Part shown: piece after piece, positions 52,901-64,000 of the stretch | Layout of the letters: the number at the start of each line of letters is the position of its first letter | Numbering within the stretch: the stretch's first letter is position 1 | Assembly (NCBI RefSeq): GCF_008831285.2 | Contig: NC_045140.1 | Span: forward strand, 26,554,131-26,618,130 | Direction of reading: 5' to 3' | Origin: Nymphaea colorata | Lineage: Eukaryota; Streptophyta; Magnoliopsida; Nymphaeales; Nymphaeaceae | Length of the DNA: 64,000 nucleotides | Position numbers and translations under genes: made by a program | Notes under the pieces: model-generated | Database searches by the model: none | What the model was told of the DNA's origin: nothing | Seen by the model: only the letters and a program-made list of their open reading frames with translations

Positions 52901-54124
52901 ATATATATCTTGGAAATATGTTCTAGAAGTATTCATGTACGTATGCTGTTCCCTCGTTTGTGAAGATGTCACTGTAGTTACTAGATTAAAGTTTCTATTT
53001 AATCAATTTTTTTTGTGCTACTTCTTACTTTTGATACTTGTGGGTGTTAAATATCGGTGAAATGTGATGGCTTGTAGTTATTGGTTGGTCTTCAGGTGCT
53101 AAAGTTGTCGGCACTACCGAAATGAGGTCAGACAATTATTTCTCGTGTATGGTGAGATTTTTCGTCAGACTCCTTATCGAAGTGTTTGCACTATTCCGTT
53201 TCCTCTTTAGCGGCCAGAAACACCAAGAAGCTATCCGTCTCCCAAACGCGATGAAACATGACCAGGTTGCTCATCTCTCTGTCTTGGAAGAATGTGCTCG
53301 CCCATGTTTAGAACGTCTTCAGAGACTCGAGACCATGGTTGGTGAACTAAGCGCAAAACCAGCTGTTCTTCCTGAAGATAAGGAGAATCTGCTCCTTGAT
53401 TCACTTGATCGGATCAGATCTGTGGAACTTGATTTGGAGAAGACAAAGAAAGTAAGTGCGTTGACTACATTTTATTCATTAGCCTGCTGGTCACATAATA
53501 TTCACTATATTCTAGGTTTGCATATCCTGATGGATCAAAGTCTTCAGATATTCAAGTATCGTGTGACATACTAACACGCTTTCTATTCGCGAGAGTTAAT
53601 ATCTGGGTCGTCTTTAAAGTTTGTTCCTTTTCTTTAGCAAAATTAGGAAAAGGATTGTGAAGCCGAAAACTTAGAAAAGGACATATTCCTGCCTATACAT
53701 AAGCTGCATCAACATCTCGATAACCTGACATACCATTGTTTCATTTGCGTCTAAGAACCTCAAAAATCATGTAAATTGACACGGGTGGTTCAGATGATAA
53801 TATCCAATAGAGATTATGATTGTGAATATCCGTATTTCACTCTGACCTCTGTAGATATACTAGGAATTCCTGAATCTGATCTTCCTCTTTCTGAAACTCG
53901 CAGGCAATACAGTCTACATTGCTCAAACAATTAGAGATTGCTGAATCCCTCGAGACACTGCGCGATGTCAAGGCACAGGTAACCGTGTGGCGCATTTCTT
54001 AAGATCTCTTATAGCATATATTGCACCCCCCACGCATATTCATGTAGACTATGCAGAGAGGGCGCAGGATTTTCTCATCCTTCAATTATTCTTCACTCTT
54101 GTGCAGAAAAGGGCCCTTTGTTGA
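46933..54124 (+). CDS. SFH: Sec14/nodulin-type phosphatidylinositol transfer protein (SFH family), 14 coding exons, 593 aa
   Basis: Exons are 46933-46939, 47930-48209, 48764-48863, 49365-49631, 50990-51067, 51148-51249, 51339-51388, 51476-51575, 51685-51780, 51860-51973, 52172-52310, 53096-53451, 53904-53978 and 54107-54124. Phases close exactly to 593 residues. Order: a charged N-terminus ([20 protein letters not shown]), CRAL-TRIO N-terminal helices (about 70-125, [20 protein letters not shown]), the Sec14 lipid-binding domain (about 140-310) with [69 protein letters not shown] and [11 protein letters not shown], an acidic linker, then a hydrophobic segment ([20 protein letters not shown], about 464-483), a coiled coil and a basic end (KRALC). 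Family knowledge: such proteins exchange PtdIns and PtdCho between membranes and support phosphoinositide signalling in polarised growth. A leader intron (46276-46826) is inferred. The last exon is short; reading through the donor at 53979 would end the protein after VTVWRIS instead. Confidence 0.95.
49708..50075. repeat. 188-bp tandem duplication in an SFH intron
   Basis: The segment starting CCACATGCATTCGTTCTTTC at 49708 recurs from 49896 with only a handful of differences and ends near 50075. Both copies lie in the intron 49632-50989, so the protein is unaffected. The unit itself is of unknown origin. Confidence 0.9.
52512..52773. mobile_element. Non-autonomous hAT-type MITE, 262 bp, in an SFH intron
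   Basis: A perfect 8-bp target duplication GTTTGGAG (52504-52511 and 52774-52781) encloses the element. Its ends, TAAGGGTCGGCATCGGGCCG and the complement of CAGTCCGATGCCCAGGCCTA, match at about 14 of 20 positions. Both arms are GC-rich (GGCCGGGCCCAGCCC and GCCGGGCCCGACCC) around an AT-only core at about 52573-52690, so the transcript can fold into a long hairpin. There is no ORF. It sits in the intron 52311-53095, in neutral position with respect to splicing. Confidence 0.8.
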
Positions 54125-55097
54125 GAGGACATGCATGAAAACTATAACGATACTCCGGAAAAATTCCCGAAGAATATACTTGTATAGGCATGTCCATTAT
54201 TTTCGTGTCCCATGAGCTTTTTTGGAGCTAATGTGGGCCAGGTGTCAATCATCATCACATAAGCAACCATACGGAAAGCAATTTCCTGTACATTTTGTCC
54301 GTCAGTCGTCACTAATGGAAATTTTACGCAAGTCATGCTCTCTTTCTGGCGATGGGGAAAGAAAGCGACGATATTCCCTTTTTGCCAATTTTATTGTGAT
54401 AATGTATTGATCAATGCAATTTCTTTGTTCACGAGATGGTTGACTTTTATTTGAACACGTACTAGTCAGTGGATTCCGAGGGGCACTAAATTCTATGTGC
54501 CCTGCGGCACTCGGCGAATATAACAAGATTTTGAAGTGAGGTACTGTTATATATATATATATATTTGCTACTGGAACAAAAACGACACCGCTTCCCCTTT
54601 GGGCAGAAATGCTCGCAGTTCAAATTCTATGGAAATCCTTTATTCCTGCATGCCGTTCCACCGCTTTATGTGCCCCCATTTGAGTTACAAGCCCGCTTTA
54701 CTGAGCTCGATCTGCAAACCTTTCATTCAAACTTGCTTTTCAGATAAATTAAGTTACGATTTTGCTGAAAAGACAGCTGTATTAGGAGCCTTACATTTTT
54801 TTTTTTTTTTTTTGGTTGACGCAAGTCAATTAAGAGTCTGCTGTTCACGCAGGTTAACGTCAGTTGAGAGGTAGATAAAATGCTAGTAACATCCTTGTCG
54901 TAACTCTAAATAATTGTAACGCAAGACCATCTAAGCTGAAACTTTTGTTGGGAAGGAGTGTCGCATACTTTTCTAGAATTGGAACAAAACGTCGACGAAT
55001 GCTTCCACATTTGCTAAAGGACATACCAAGGCCAGGATAGAGGCGCCATTTATGCAAAAGACGAGTGAAATGCGGAGGCTAAAAACCTTAACGATAA
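54125..55097. other. Convergent intergenic region
   Basis: The 970 bases between the stop codons of the SFH gene and the minus-strand gene should hold both 3' UTRs. There is a short TA run at 54548-54563 and a 20-base T run near 54798-54814. No further gene is seen. Confidence 0.6.
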
Positions 55098-58000
55098 TTA
55101 GTATTCTGTGAGACATAACATGAGGCCCCCGCTGCATATCCTATGTCTCTGCTTCACTCTTTCCACGATATGCTCTTCGTTGTGCAAGCACCTTAAATAA
55201 ACGTCCATATCAAACGAGCTAATAGAACTGGATTCACTTTTAGATTTTTCGTTGAACGGATCTCCAGTAACCCTATGGTATGAATCAACTGACATAAAGA
55301 ACTTCGAGTCATTTGCATCATCTGGGCTCCAACTACCTCGGCTGCTTGTTACATGCTCATTACTTTCACATCTCAATTTGCCTTCTACACTTATCACCTG
55401 CGATGGAAAAAATGTTAGTATGCATCAGTGACAAAATTAAGCAGGTTTCATAACGAATAGTCCAGGTATAAAAGGACCCATTGATGGTAACCTACAATCT
55501 AAATATTTAGCTATGAAAAACATATATCTTCAGCATGTGCAAGAGAATAGAGAAATTGGCCGGTTGAAAAAATTGAAACTAGGCGTTCAAGGATATGAAG
55601 ATTGACCTATGAGCATCAAATCTGGCTACTTTTAAGATATCCGTTGACAAAGAATAGTAGACTTAAATTCATTCCGGCGGGACAATTTTCATTAATAAAG
55701 TTGATATTGAACCATAACAGATCGGTTCTTCATTCTATGGACAACGTACAGGTGCTCTCCAACTGTTTCCTTTACACATGCTTTATGAAAAAATCATACA
55801 ACACCCACACGAAGGATGTATGTAAAGCAGTTTATGACACTAATGAAATTATAAAACGTAATTATGAAATAGGCCATAAAGAACATCAATGTTGGAACAT
55901 ACTAAGACACAACTCAGTCAAAAATGTAAACCAAGGTTTAGAACAAATGGAGACAATTTTCAAGCATGTCAACTGAAAAGTATATACATCTATCTTGAGA
56001 ATTAATAATTTTGTCAGCACACAAAACCATAGAAATAGAAAAATATAATTTCATCTCAAACTGTTCAGCAGTTGTGTCACGTGCATGCATTTACCTGAGC
56101 AAAGTCATGCATATGTCCCTTGGATATTGGTGTTTCAAATTTATCTCCCAACAAGAAGGATGAGTTATCGTGGCTTGTTTCCCACTGCAGCCAGGGAAGA
56201 AGAACCCCATCCGTGTCAGTAGGTAGGGGATTGCTGCATGCATTCCTTAAGACACAATCTCTAGAAAGTGTGATTTCTCCTAAAGTAGCATCACTTCGTT
56301 CATCATCAAAAGATGAAAAATCTGTATCTTCAACATTGGAAATGAAATCCTCAAAGTATTTCTCAGCCTCCTCGGTCAGGCGTCTTGACATTCTAGTTCT
56401 ATCAGTGCTTCTCTGAAAAAATAATGGATGGTATCAGCCAACTGAAGTGAGACACTGAGAAAATCAGAACTGAAATGCCAATGGAGGAGTTACTTTTCTT
56501 GATCGTGAAGACCTTGCAGGTTCAGGCTGCTTTGGATTCAGAAGCAGCTCTCCAACAATCTTAGAAAGTTCACGGCCTCGCTGCTCCTCAACAGCCAACT
56601 CAGCCAAAAGCTCACGCTTCCGCTTGTCCGACTAAGAAAAAGACATAGATTATCAACCATTATAAACGGTGTTAGACTGATGCAGCTAACCAGATACACA
56701 GATATTGCTGGTCAATTCAAATGATAAGACTATGACAGCCCCAAATCATATACACCAAACAAAGCAGAACTAGACATTAACAAGAATATCTTTTACAGGA
56801 AGAAAGCAGTAGCCACTTTTGCAACATTTAAAAAAAACAATTAAGATTTTTTCAGCAAATTAAGAAAAAAAGCAACTAACATATCTTTTTCTGTAAACTT
56901 TGTCATGACACCTAGCCAAGCCAGTAAACAGGTCAGTGGTCATAGGAAAGGGAAAGATAAGGCATGGAACTTATACAAGGAAAAAAAAGGAACCACAACA
57001 AAGTCTTATACTTTCTCTCGAATACTCTTGCTTGCATATGCAAAGAAATTTCCTAGAATTTTAGAAGTCAAAAGAACAGGAACACTCATGCGAAAACAAG
57101 AAGTTAATGACATTCATGCAATGGATATGATGAATGCAAACTGCAACTTCTACAAGATAGGTTAGTGGACAACCACTGTTTGCATCCCTTGTCAACCATG
57201 AATGCATGCACAAATATGCTAAATACATTTAATAAAATATGAATGTCGTAGTGAATTTTGAAAAGTTAAAACATGTCATAAATACACAATTAACTAACAG
57301 TTATCTAAAATACATTTAGAAACTTTTTTGTTTAATTGATACCATGTGTTGAGAACAAACATTTGTCAAGACATAAAACTTGACCAGATCATATTTGACA
57401 AAACAATTTCAAGTAAATAATACAAAGCTATGTTGTTGATATGAAACTCACATGGCATAAGGATCTGACAAAAAGAAGTACCAAGTTTTATCCACACCTA
57501 ACATTGTTAAATTAGTTTGACTCGCCATATTTGGACTCAGTGAGGTTTAATACCTGAATCCGAACCATTTACATGCCTCCAAGTAGATCTAAACTCAGAA
57601 ATTGTAAGGAACAACTACACAACAAGCAAGTACACATAATTGTTGCCGGTTTTGATCATAGAATGGACAGTAAAGCAAGATAGAAGATACATGAGTCCGA
57701 CTGAATCAAGCAATGAAGTTTTTAAGTGAGAACACAAATTAAATCTGTTCAAATCCCACCTTCCATGAAAAAACAATACATACTGAGATAGGACGCCATG
57801 TTGTTAGAAAAGAATATCTTAAGAAGACAATCAATCTCCCTATGTCTAATCAGAATATCAAATTGCTGATTTCTTCACCAAACCTTTGTGCTCTCCACAG
57901 TTCAATTTCCTCCTTAGTCTTTAATAAACTCAGTTACAGCTTTCCAAGTTTTGGGGGTCATAGAATGAACATGTAAATATATTATATGTCTGCTCTTTAC

Positions 58001-61000
58001 AGTTTACTTATATATATATATATATATTTGTTTATTTATTTATTTATTCATTTATCCATATGCAATTGCATATTATTGAATATATGTTTATCTGTTTGTA
58101 CATATGAATAAATATTTAATGCATATAGAGCTAGTTTCGACAATTCTTATTCTCATGCTTTTCTGTATTTTTGTTTCATACTTTCTGTATTTTATTTTTT
58201 ATTCTATGCTGTAGCAGGCTAGCAGCTTTAAGCTGGCCATTGGAGCTGCCAGACCTCTACTTTCTCCCACTCTCTTGTACATTTTGTTTATTTCACTCAC
58301 TAAAGTTTTTTAAGATTCGGGCCTTAGTGTGCACCAAGTGTTTGTGCTTTGTTTTTTCTGTGTCTTGTTTCTTCGCATGATATCACTTGGCTGTATTAAC
58401 GATTAGTAGTTATGCATCAAGCATGTGATATTCCACAGCTTCATATAATGCCATTAGGCCCAGGTTCAACGTGGGGTTCCACAGGTTTTTCAAAAATAAA
58501 ACTAGCAGAGAAATGAATTTAACAGGCAGATCATGAGGATAACCAGCAGGCAAGATTCCAAGTTGGCACCTTACAGAATTTTCAGCCATATACCAGTAAA
58601 CAGAATCCCCTCTACCAGGTATCTATGTTCTGAAGAATTGAAGAGGCTTTTCCCCCATAGTACCTGTTGCAATACTGCAGTATAATCCTTTTTTATCTTA
58701 TCAATTGCTTGTCTAACATCTTTAGCATTGCGTCCTAAGCAATCACCATCAGCTAGCTCATTTGAATTTGCTTTCACCATTGCCTTGCAAGAGACAAAAA
58801 TCAACAACAATGAGACAATAAGTTGATGTTTCATTTGTTAGTAATCAAGCCAAAAGTATCAAGAATCAGAAGCCATATACCATAGATGGAGGAAAGGATT
58901 CAAAAATTCAAACTTACATGTTCAAGCTCTGTCTTGATCACAGCTACAGCCTGCCTGACTTCTTTACGCATAGCCTGTCTGACTTCTTTACGCATAGCTT
59001 CATATGGTCCTGCTTCTGCACCAATTCCCTCGCCATCAGGATGTTCGGCCTGAAAGAAACACTTCTTTTAATAATTCACACTGTCATAAATATAACCATT
59101 TGACAGCTAGAAACAAGAGGATGTGAGGTACCTTTCTCTGAGCATAAACTGCCCTTATTGTCTTCTCTCCGTTTGTATCATAGCAAGTATCTTGTCCTTC
59201 ATCATCAGTCAGGGCAGAAGAATAGGCATGCTACCAAAAGAAGAACCAACAAGATTTCAAATTATTCAGCACATGCATTTTTAGAATAACAAAGCAACAT
59301 ACAGACATATACTCAAATGGCTAACCCGAGATGATGATAAGTCCCTTTGACTCAAAGATCTCCTCAAGCCACATTGATTGTTTGGAAGGCTGGCACGACG
59401 TGAGGATTTGTTTGAAAATCCATGTGTGGACTTCACACTCTCAGATGCCACAGGTTTAACATTATCAGCCAAAGTATGCAAAAGGTCTTTGTCACTCTAA
59501 AGCCAAGAACAAGAGAGAAAAAAATTAAATTACTTGACCTCAAAAATGAAACAGGAGGAGAGATTGCCAGATTCTACTTAGGCAGGAAATGAGTTAAATG
59601 CAGACCCAAAAAGAAAAAGGCTGAAAAGCACATTATTAATATCCTAATGCTCGAAATTCAATTTCTTTAGCAAAAAATTTCCATTGGAGCTAGTTTGAGA
59701 ACTTCCCGTGCTGAATGATGAATGCTAGGATTTGTCATCTGATTGCCTTCTTACAACTATAGAATTTGTTCCGAATTTTTTCTTACTAACATTGGCTACT
59801 GCCCTTGTTTTCAATAGAGGGAAGACTCAAGCAACACAACGTAGTTACCAGCACTTCTTCATTCCCACCCGAGCTAGGCTAAGTAGGATGGAAAGGGAGC
59901 AAGGAGCAGTTCATAACCACCAGGAGAGAAAGCAGATTGTGCCACAAGATACATTCATTTGGTTAAGCAACTCATTGGGCATTAGAAATCTAGTGATAAA
60001 GGTGGAATAAGGAATTCAACCTGGTTTTGGCTCATTGTTTGCAGGTGATGGAGATACAGCTAATGCATTGGAGAATTGGCCCAATTTCTATTGGACTTTG
60101 ATTGATATGGTGGGCTATCTATATTCTATATCATCAGATAACAATCTAGGCCATTGATAGCATATCCAATCTAGACATCACGTTTCAATATTCAAATAGC
60201 TGATCTCCTACTATCTTCAAATTTCAATAGTACCAAACATACGAACTGGCCTATACATGCCATAAGAGGTACCACAAAATAGCAGTGTTACTCATAGATA
60301 CTGCTAGTAACTGGAGATCACTGATTCGTTCTTGCTAACCATAGTTCCATTTATATGATTTGCTTCATAATATCAGCATTGATGCTCTTGCCCTACAGCC
60401 TGGAATAATACAAAGTACTCTGCTGGTAATTGTAGTCAAATTTTACAAGCCTGGAAATGTAAGACCCCTACCATTTAACATAACAGCTACATCAATTCAT
60501 GCAAATTTAAATGCTTAGTAAATCAGCTAATTTTAAACAACCAAAAGGGGAATGGATGTTCACTAGAATTCCATCGAACGAAATCATGCTGCAGACAATA
60601 AACTGCAAATCGAACCTCGCAAATGAGCATAAAGATCGTGATTTCCAAACTTGACTAATTAAAAAAATAGCCTCACTCAGAGAGTACCTCCGAATCACTG
60701 AACTGATACGGCGCAACAGATACCGAACGCCGCCGTCTGCCGCTATCAACAGAACCCTTCGCAGCCCCTGCGCCGTCAGCTAGCCTGCCCGGCCTCGAAG
60801 CCGACCGTCCTCTCCTCTTCACTGCCTCCGTTTCTGACAGCCTCGCACAAGAACCCCTCTGCGTCGCCCTTCCCCTATCCTCTTCAACAGCAACCTCAGC
60901 CAGAAACTCGTTCACAAGATCCTCAAGGCTAACCTCCGGAAACGCCGAGCCGCGCTCGGTGTTCACAAACCTCCCGGAGTTATCACCAGTTGCCCCGGAC

Positions 61001-61182
61001 TCCCGATCGCGGAATGCCGGGAAACGAGAGGGGCCGCGGCTGAGGCTCCGCGATCTTCGGTGGATTCCGCTCCGGTTAGACGATCGGGCATCTTCCTCAG
61101 TCCTCCGCGAGGACGTCGATGAATTCTCCCCCGCTCCGATCGGCGAACGCTTCGTCGTAGATTTGAACGCGGCGGTGGCCAT
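55098..61182 (-). CDS. Plant protein of unknown function, Arg/Ser-rich N-terminus and coiled coil, eight exons, 590 aa
   Basis: Minus-strand exons 61182-60688, 59496-59326, 59230-59132, 59049-58918, 58783-58664, 56631-56494, 56412-56095 and 55397-55098 are all in phase 0 and give 590 residues. The first true ATG is at 61182 (MATAAFKSTTKRSPIG); the frame is open further upstream but without an ATG. Residues 1-165 are basic and Ser/Arg-rich (RRSRSLSRGPSRFP, then GRFVNTERGSAFPEVSLEDL, and RRRRSVSVAPYQFSDSE). Residues 256-385 are highly charged and predicted by eye to be helical or coiled coil, including a duplicated AMRKEVRQ, VRQAIDKIKKDY and KRKRELLAELAVEEQRGREL. An acidic segment EKYFEDFISNVEDTDFSSFD follows near 400. 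No enzyme motif, signal peptide or membrane span is visible. The layout recalls uncharacterised conserved plant proteins, but I cannot name a function. Introns of 1.2 and 2.0 kb (59497-60687, 56632-58663) hold nothing recognisable. Confidence 0.88.
58949..58996 (-). repeat. 24-bp in-frame tandem duplication inside an exon
   Basis: The unit at 58949-58972 is repeated at 58973-58996 with one base difference. In the minus-strand protein this doubles the octapeptide AMRKEVRQ (around residues 273-288), adding about two helical turns to a charged helix without disturbing the frame. Confidence 0.9.
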
Positions 61183-62734
61183 CTCCAGCGAGAATCCCGG
61201 CTGGGGTAACAAACTCCGGTCACCGATTTCGACGCGCAACCAGAATTCGTCGTCTCTTCACATCTAGGGTTGGGATTTTTCAGGATCCTAGGGTTCACGG
61301 GAAGAGGAGGAAAGAAGAGGGGAGCCCGAGGCCGATAGAATGCAGCAGGTACGACATGGCGGAGGAAACAGAGAGTGAGAGAGACTTGAATTTCGGGATC
61401 GTCGGAATCTATCATTTCATTTGTGTAATTTTAATTTTGAGGGGTGGCGTTTCGGTTGAGGGGTTTAAATGGTCTTGACCGCCACGTGGCGGTGGAACCG
61501 CTGGCGGAAACGGTCGGGCCGTCGGATCAATTTGAAAGGAAAAAGAAGCGATCGACTTCCCGCCGTTGCTAAGCGAGCTCTAATTTAGTGCGATTAGGCC
61601 ACGTTAAATTCCTTAGGAGGGTTTAAACTTGGGCCGTCGATTTTGGAGGATGGACGACTAAGAAAGTGCCGGAACAAGCCTGTTGTTACACGGTTCAATT
61701 TTTCTTTCGTTTTTAATATCTACGGTATAAGTTTGTACCTAGACTGACCAATCAAACCACTACCCATACAAAAACTCCAAAGAACAAGGGACAACTAACT
61801 TTACCTCAACTCAAAGACTTAGTGATAAATAAAATACCAAACATTCATGAAGAATTTAAAGTGCAGTAAAAAATTTGCTTATAGCTAATCAAGCTGATCA
61901 TGAACTGGTGATTTGATTCCCATTCGACCTAGGACCAAAGACAAGGAGGAAGGTTAAAACTCAAAATTTTGAAATAGGTCCGGTTCTATCAAACAACGGA
62001 TGGATTTTGTAGAAATCGAACCCAATTCTAAAAACAAGTTCCAAATCCTTTAGGGGTTTTGAGTGCTTGTGCTCCATTAGGTTACGAGCACCTTAATTTC
62101 GTTCAATCAAACAAGGGAAGAACAAACCTGGAGAATTCCACCACACAAGATGGAGAATCAGAATTGGAATCCGGTTCGCATTCCATATGTTCGAGGACTG
62201 AAGTTCCTAAAAACTTCATTTCTATTCTGTGGGATCAAACCTTACCCATAGGAAGTATTTTCGAGATCCGCAGTTAAACAAATGGAGAACTTGTGTACCG
62301 TCCACTTATCTTATAAAGCAGGTGAAGAAAGATAAATTCATGGGGGGGCCGACTTTATTCACCAGGTTGGAAATCTGTCTGAGATTTCAGGGTCGACTTT
62401 TGTCCCCCTGTGGTCGTTCTTGCCATCTTCACTGTTTCTGGCTTCTCCTTCATCTTCATGTGAGATCAATCAACAAAGGCGAGCTGGAATGTTGCCACGA
62501 GTTTCGGATCATGAGGAAGAAGTGGTATTGCAAGAAAGCTACTCCACCGGTGCCCCCCATCGTCTTCGTCTCTTGGAGAAACGGTTTTGCTTCGCAAGAG
62601 ATTTGCATCTTGGACGAGATTCCCTCCCTTGACCAGTGACAGTGATTTCACATGTTACACATCTCCCTCCTTCCATGTGCAAGTGATCTTCTGTATGCAA
62701 GTAATCAAGCATAAGATGGCGATCATAACCAGTC

Positions 62735-62773
<39 letters not shown>

Positions 62774-62884
62774 GATGCACAACTCTTAGAATCCGAATAT
62801 TCCCTCCAATGAGACTTCATCTTTATGACATTTAGGTTTGGATAGCGAGGGAGTGTGTGTGTATGCATATGTGATTAAAAAATA
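61183..62884. other. 5' flank of the minus-strand gene and gene-free DNA
   Basis: About 61183-61420 is the GC-rich leader and promoter side of the gene starting at 61182. From 61600 to 62700 frames of 60-136 codons (for example 62229-62639, plus) show no domain pattern. A (TTA)n run of about 36 bases lies at 62737-62773. Confidence 0.5.
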
Positions 62885-63157
62885 GTCATTATATGAACAT
62901 TAGTGATGGTTTATAATGCAACAATGATTCATGAGTTGAGAAAGATTCATGGTGCTTTTAACGATAGATTTCTACTTTCAGCCATTCAGTAACATCCGCT
63001 GTTGTATACAATCAATATATATATATATATATATATATGTCATTATATGAACATTAGTGATGGTTTATAATGCAGCAATGATTCATGGGTTGAGAAAGAT
63101 TCATGGTGATAGATTTTTACTTGTAGTTATTCAGTAACATCCGCTGTTGTATACAAT
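62885..63157. repeat. Tandem duplication of about 120-128 bp separated by an (AT)n run
   Basis: The segment at 62885-63012 (GTCATTATATGAACATTAGT to TGTTGTATACAAT) recurs at 63039-63157 with few substitutions and a short deletion. An AT dinucleotide run at 63015-63038 lies between the copies. Confidence 0.9.
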
Positions 63158-63867
63158 TCTTACATACGCGCACGCACACACACACATATATATATTCAGT
63201 CAGAATGGCTAAATGTGGAGAGCCTATCGGTAAAAAATCATAAACCTTGATTAAAAACACTGTGAACTTTTGCTGCACAATAAAACGTTGCTAATACTCC
63301 TGTAGTATATTGCTTTTAGTGACAATTTTTAAATATTGTCATCCAACAACATTTAGCAATCAACTGATTTTGATTCATATATAAATCATCATAATGACTT
63401 GATATGAAGGCTGATCCATACAATTAAAGTGCATCATAATTTTCAACGCACATTTATCCTTTTAATTTCATCAATCATTCATTTCAAGTTGTTATCAAGT
63501 ATGTGGAAAGCACTAGCAATGTTGGGCAAACTTCATTATCTCGGTGGTTGGTACTATTATGTGCAAAAGGTCGCAGTATTGTTGTCAATTAACTTTATGT
63601 TTATTGATTAAAAATTGTTGTATTTTCTGTGGTTTTTCGAGTTTTCCCATTGTATCGGAGGAAAAAGAGAGGACGTAAACATGTGCATGGGCAAATGCAC
63701 ATAAATTTTGCAAAAAGTCTTCTAATTTTAGTGAAGTAACAGAAAAGTGTTTAAGTTTTGAGATTTTCCATTTAACTGCCTGTTTTCTTTGATTATACTT
63801 CTGTTCGATCGTTTCAATGTAAAAATTCATTGTGCGTTTGCAAACAATTCATTCCTTTACCAAAAAA

Positions 63868-63898
<31 letters not shown>

Positions 63899-64000
63899 TT
63901 GGCTAGCATCTAAAAGTTCTAATGCAGCTAGCTAGTTCAATTAGTTGATGTTTTGCAAAGAAATTGGTGGCTTTTTTACATGAATACTTTGTGGAACTTC
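63158..64000. other. Gene-free right end of the window
   Basis: AT-rich DNA with a (GT)n(AG)n microsatellite at 63868-63898. No coding frame, RNA gene or bounded element is supported. Confidence 0.5.

Noticed and set aside
61183..61239. Upstream extension of the 55.1-61.2 kb protein
   Set aside because: The frame is open, but the codon at 61239 is TTG, not ATG; the first ATG in frame is at 61182.
1..64000. CRISPR arrays, bacterial operons, tRNA or rRNA genes
   Set aside because: No regularly spaced repeats, no ribosome-binding-site-led gene runs, and no cloverleaf or GGTTCRANYCC-type B box in a usable context was found by eye.

Overview
The window is nuclear DNA of a flowering plant. It is AT-rich, its genes are split by many short to medium GT-AG introns, and it carries plant-type microsatellites, MITE-like elements and plant-specific gene families. 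Nothing in it is prokaryotic or organellar. I cannot name the species. The gene models below are my own splice-site reconstructions. In each, exon phases close exactly and most donor and acceptor sites are consensus.

Layout. (1) About 661-5985, minus strand: the 5' two-thirds of an SRD2/SNAPC3-type subunit of the snRNA-activating complex; its 3' end lies off the left edge. (2) 7490-13148, minus strand: a complete 13-exon alpha/beta hydrolase gene (444 aa, Ser/Asp/His triad visible), which includes a GC-AG intron. (3) 13.2-30.2 kb: mostly gene-poor, with degenerate repeat blocks, a GC-rich islet at 19.5-19.9 kb, and a possible divergent promoter near 23.4-24.0 kb with exon-like but unassignable sequence. 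(4) 30190-30928, plus strand: a two-exon gene for a 135-aa plant protein, probably a small mitochondrial complex I-associated subunit. (5) 31-46 kb: gene-poor, repeat-rich DNA with a well-bounded hAT-type MITE (36077-36623) made of GAGCTCGA-like units. (6) 46933-54124, plus strand: a complete 14-exon Sec14/nodulin-like phosphatidylinositol transfer protein gene (SFH family, 593 aa). Its last large intron carries a second hAT-type MITE (52512-52773) with a perfect 8-bp target duplication. (7) 55098-61182, minus strand, convergent with the SFH gene: an eight-exon gene for a 590-aa plant protein of unknown function, with an Arg/Ser-rich N-terminus and a charged coiled-coil middle. (8) 61.2-64 kb: gene-free sequence with microsatellites and a tandem duplication.

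The five genes are ordinary housekeeping or trafficking genes (snRNA transcription, hydrolase, respiration, phosphoinositide transport, unknown) and show no sign of forming a common pathway. The most unusual items are the two MITEs of different internal composition with hAT hallmarks, the GC-AG intron, the 7-nt first and 18-nt last coding segments of the SFH gene, and an in-frame octapeptide duplication in the unknown protein. I found no convincing undescribed system.
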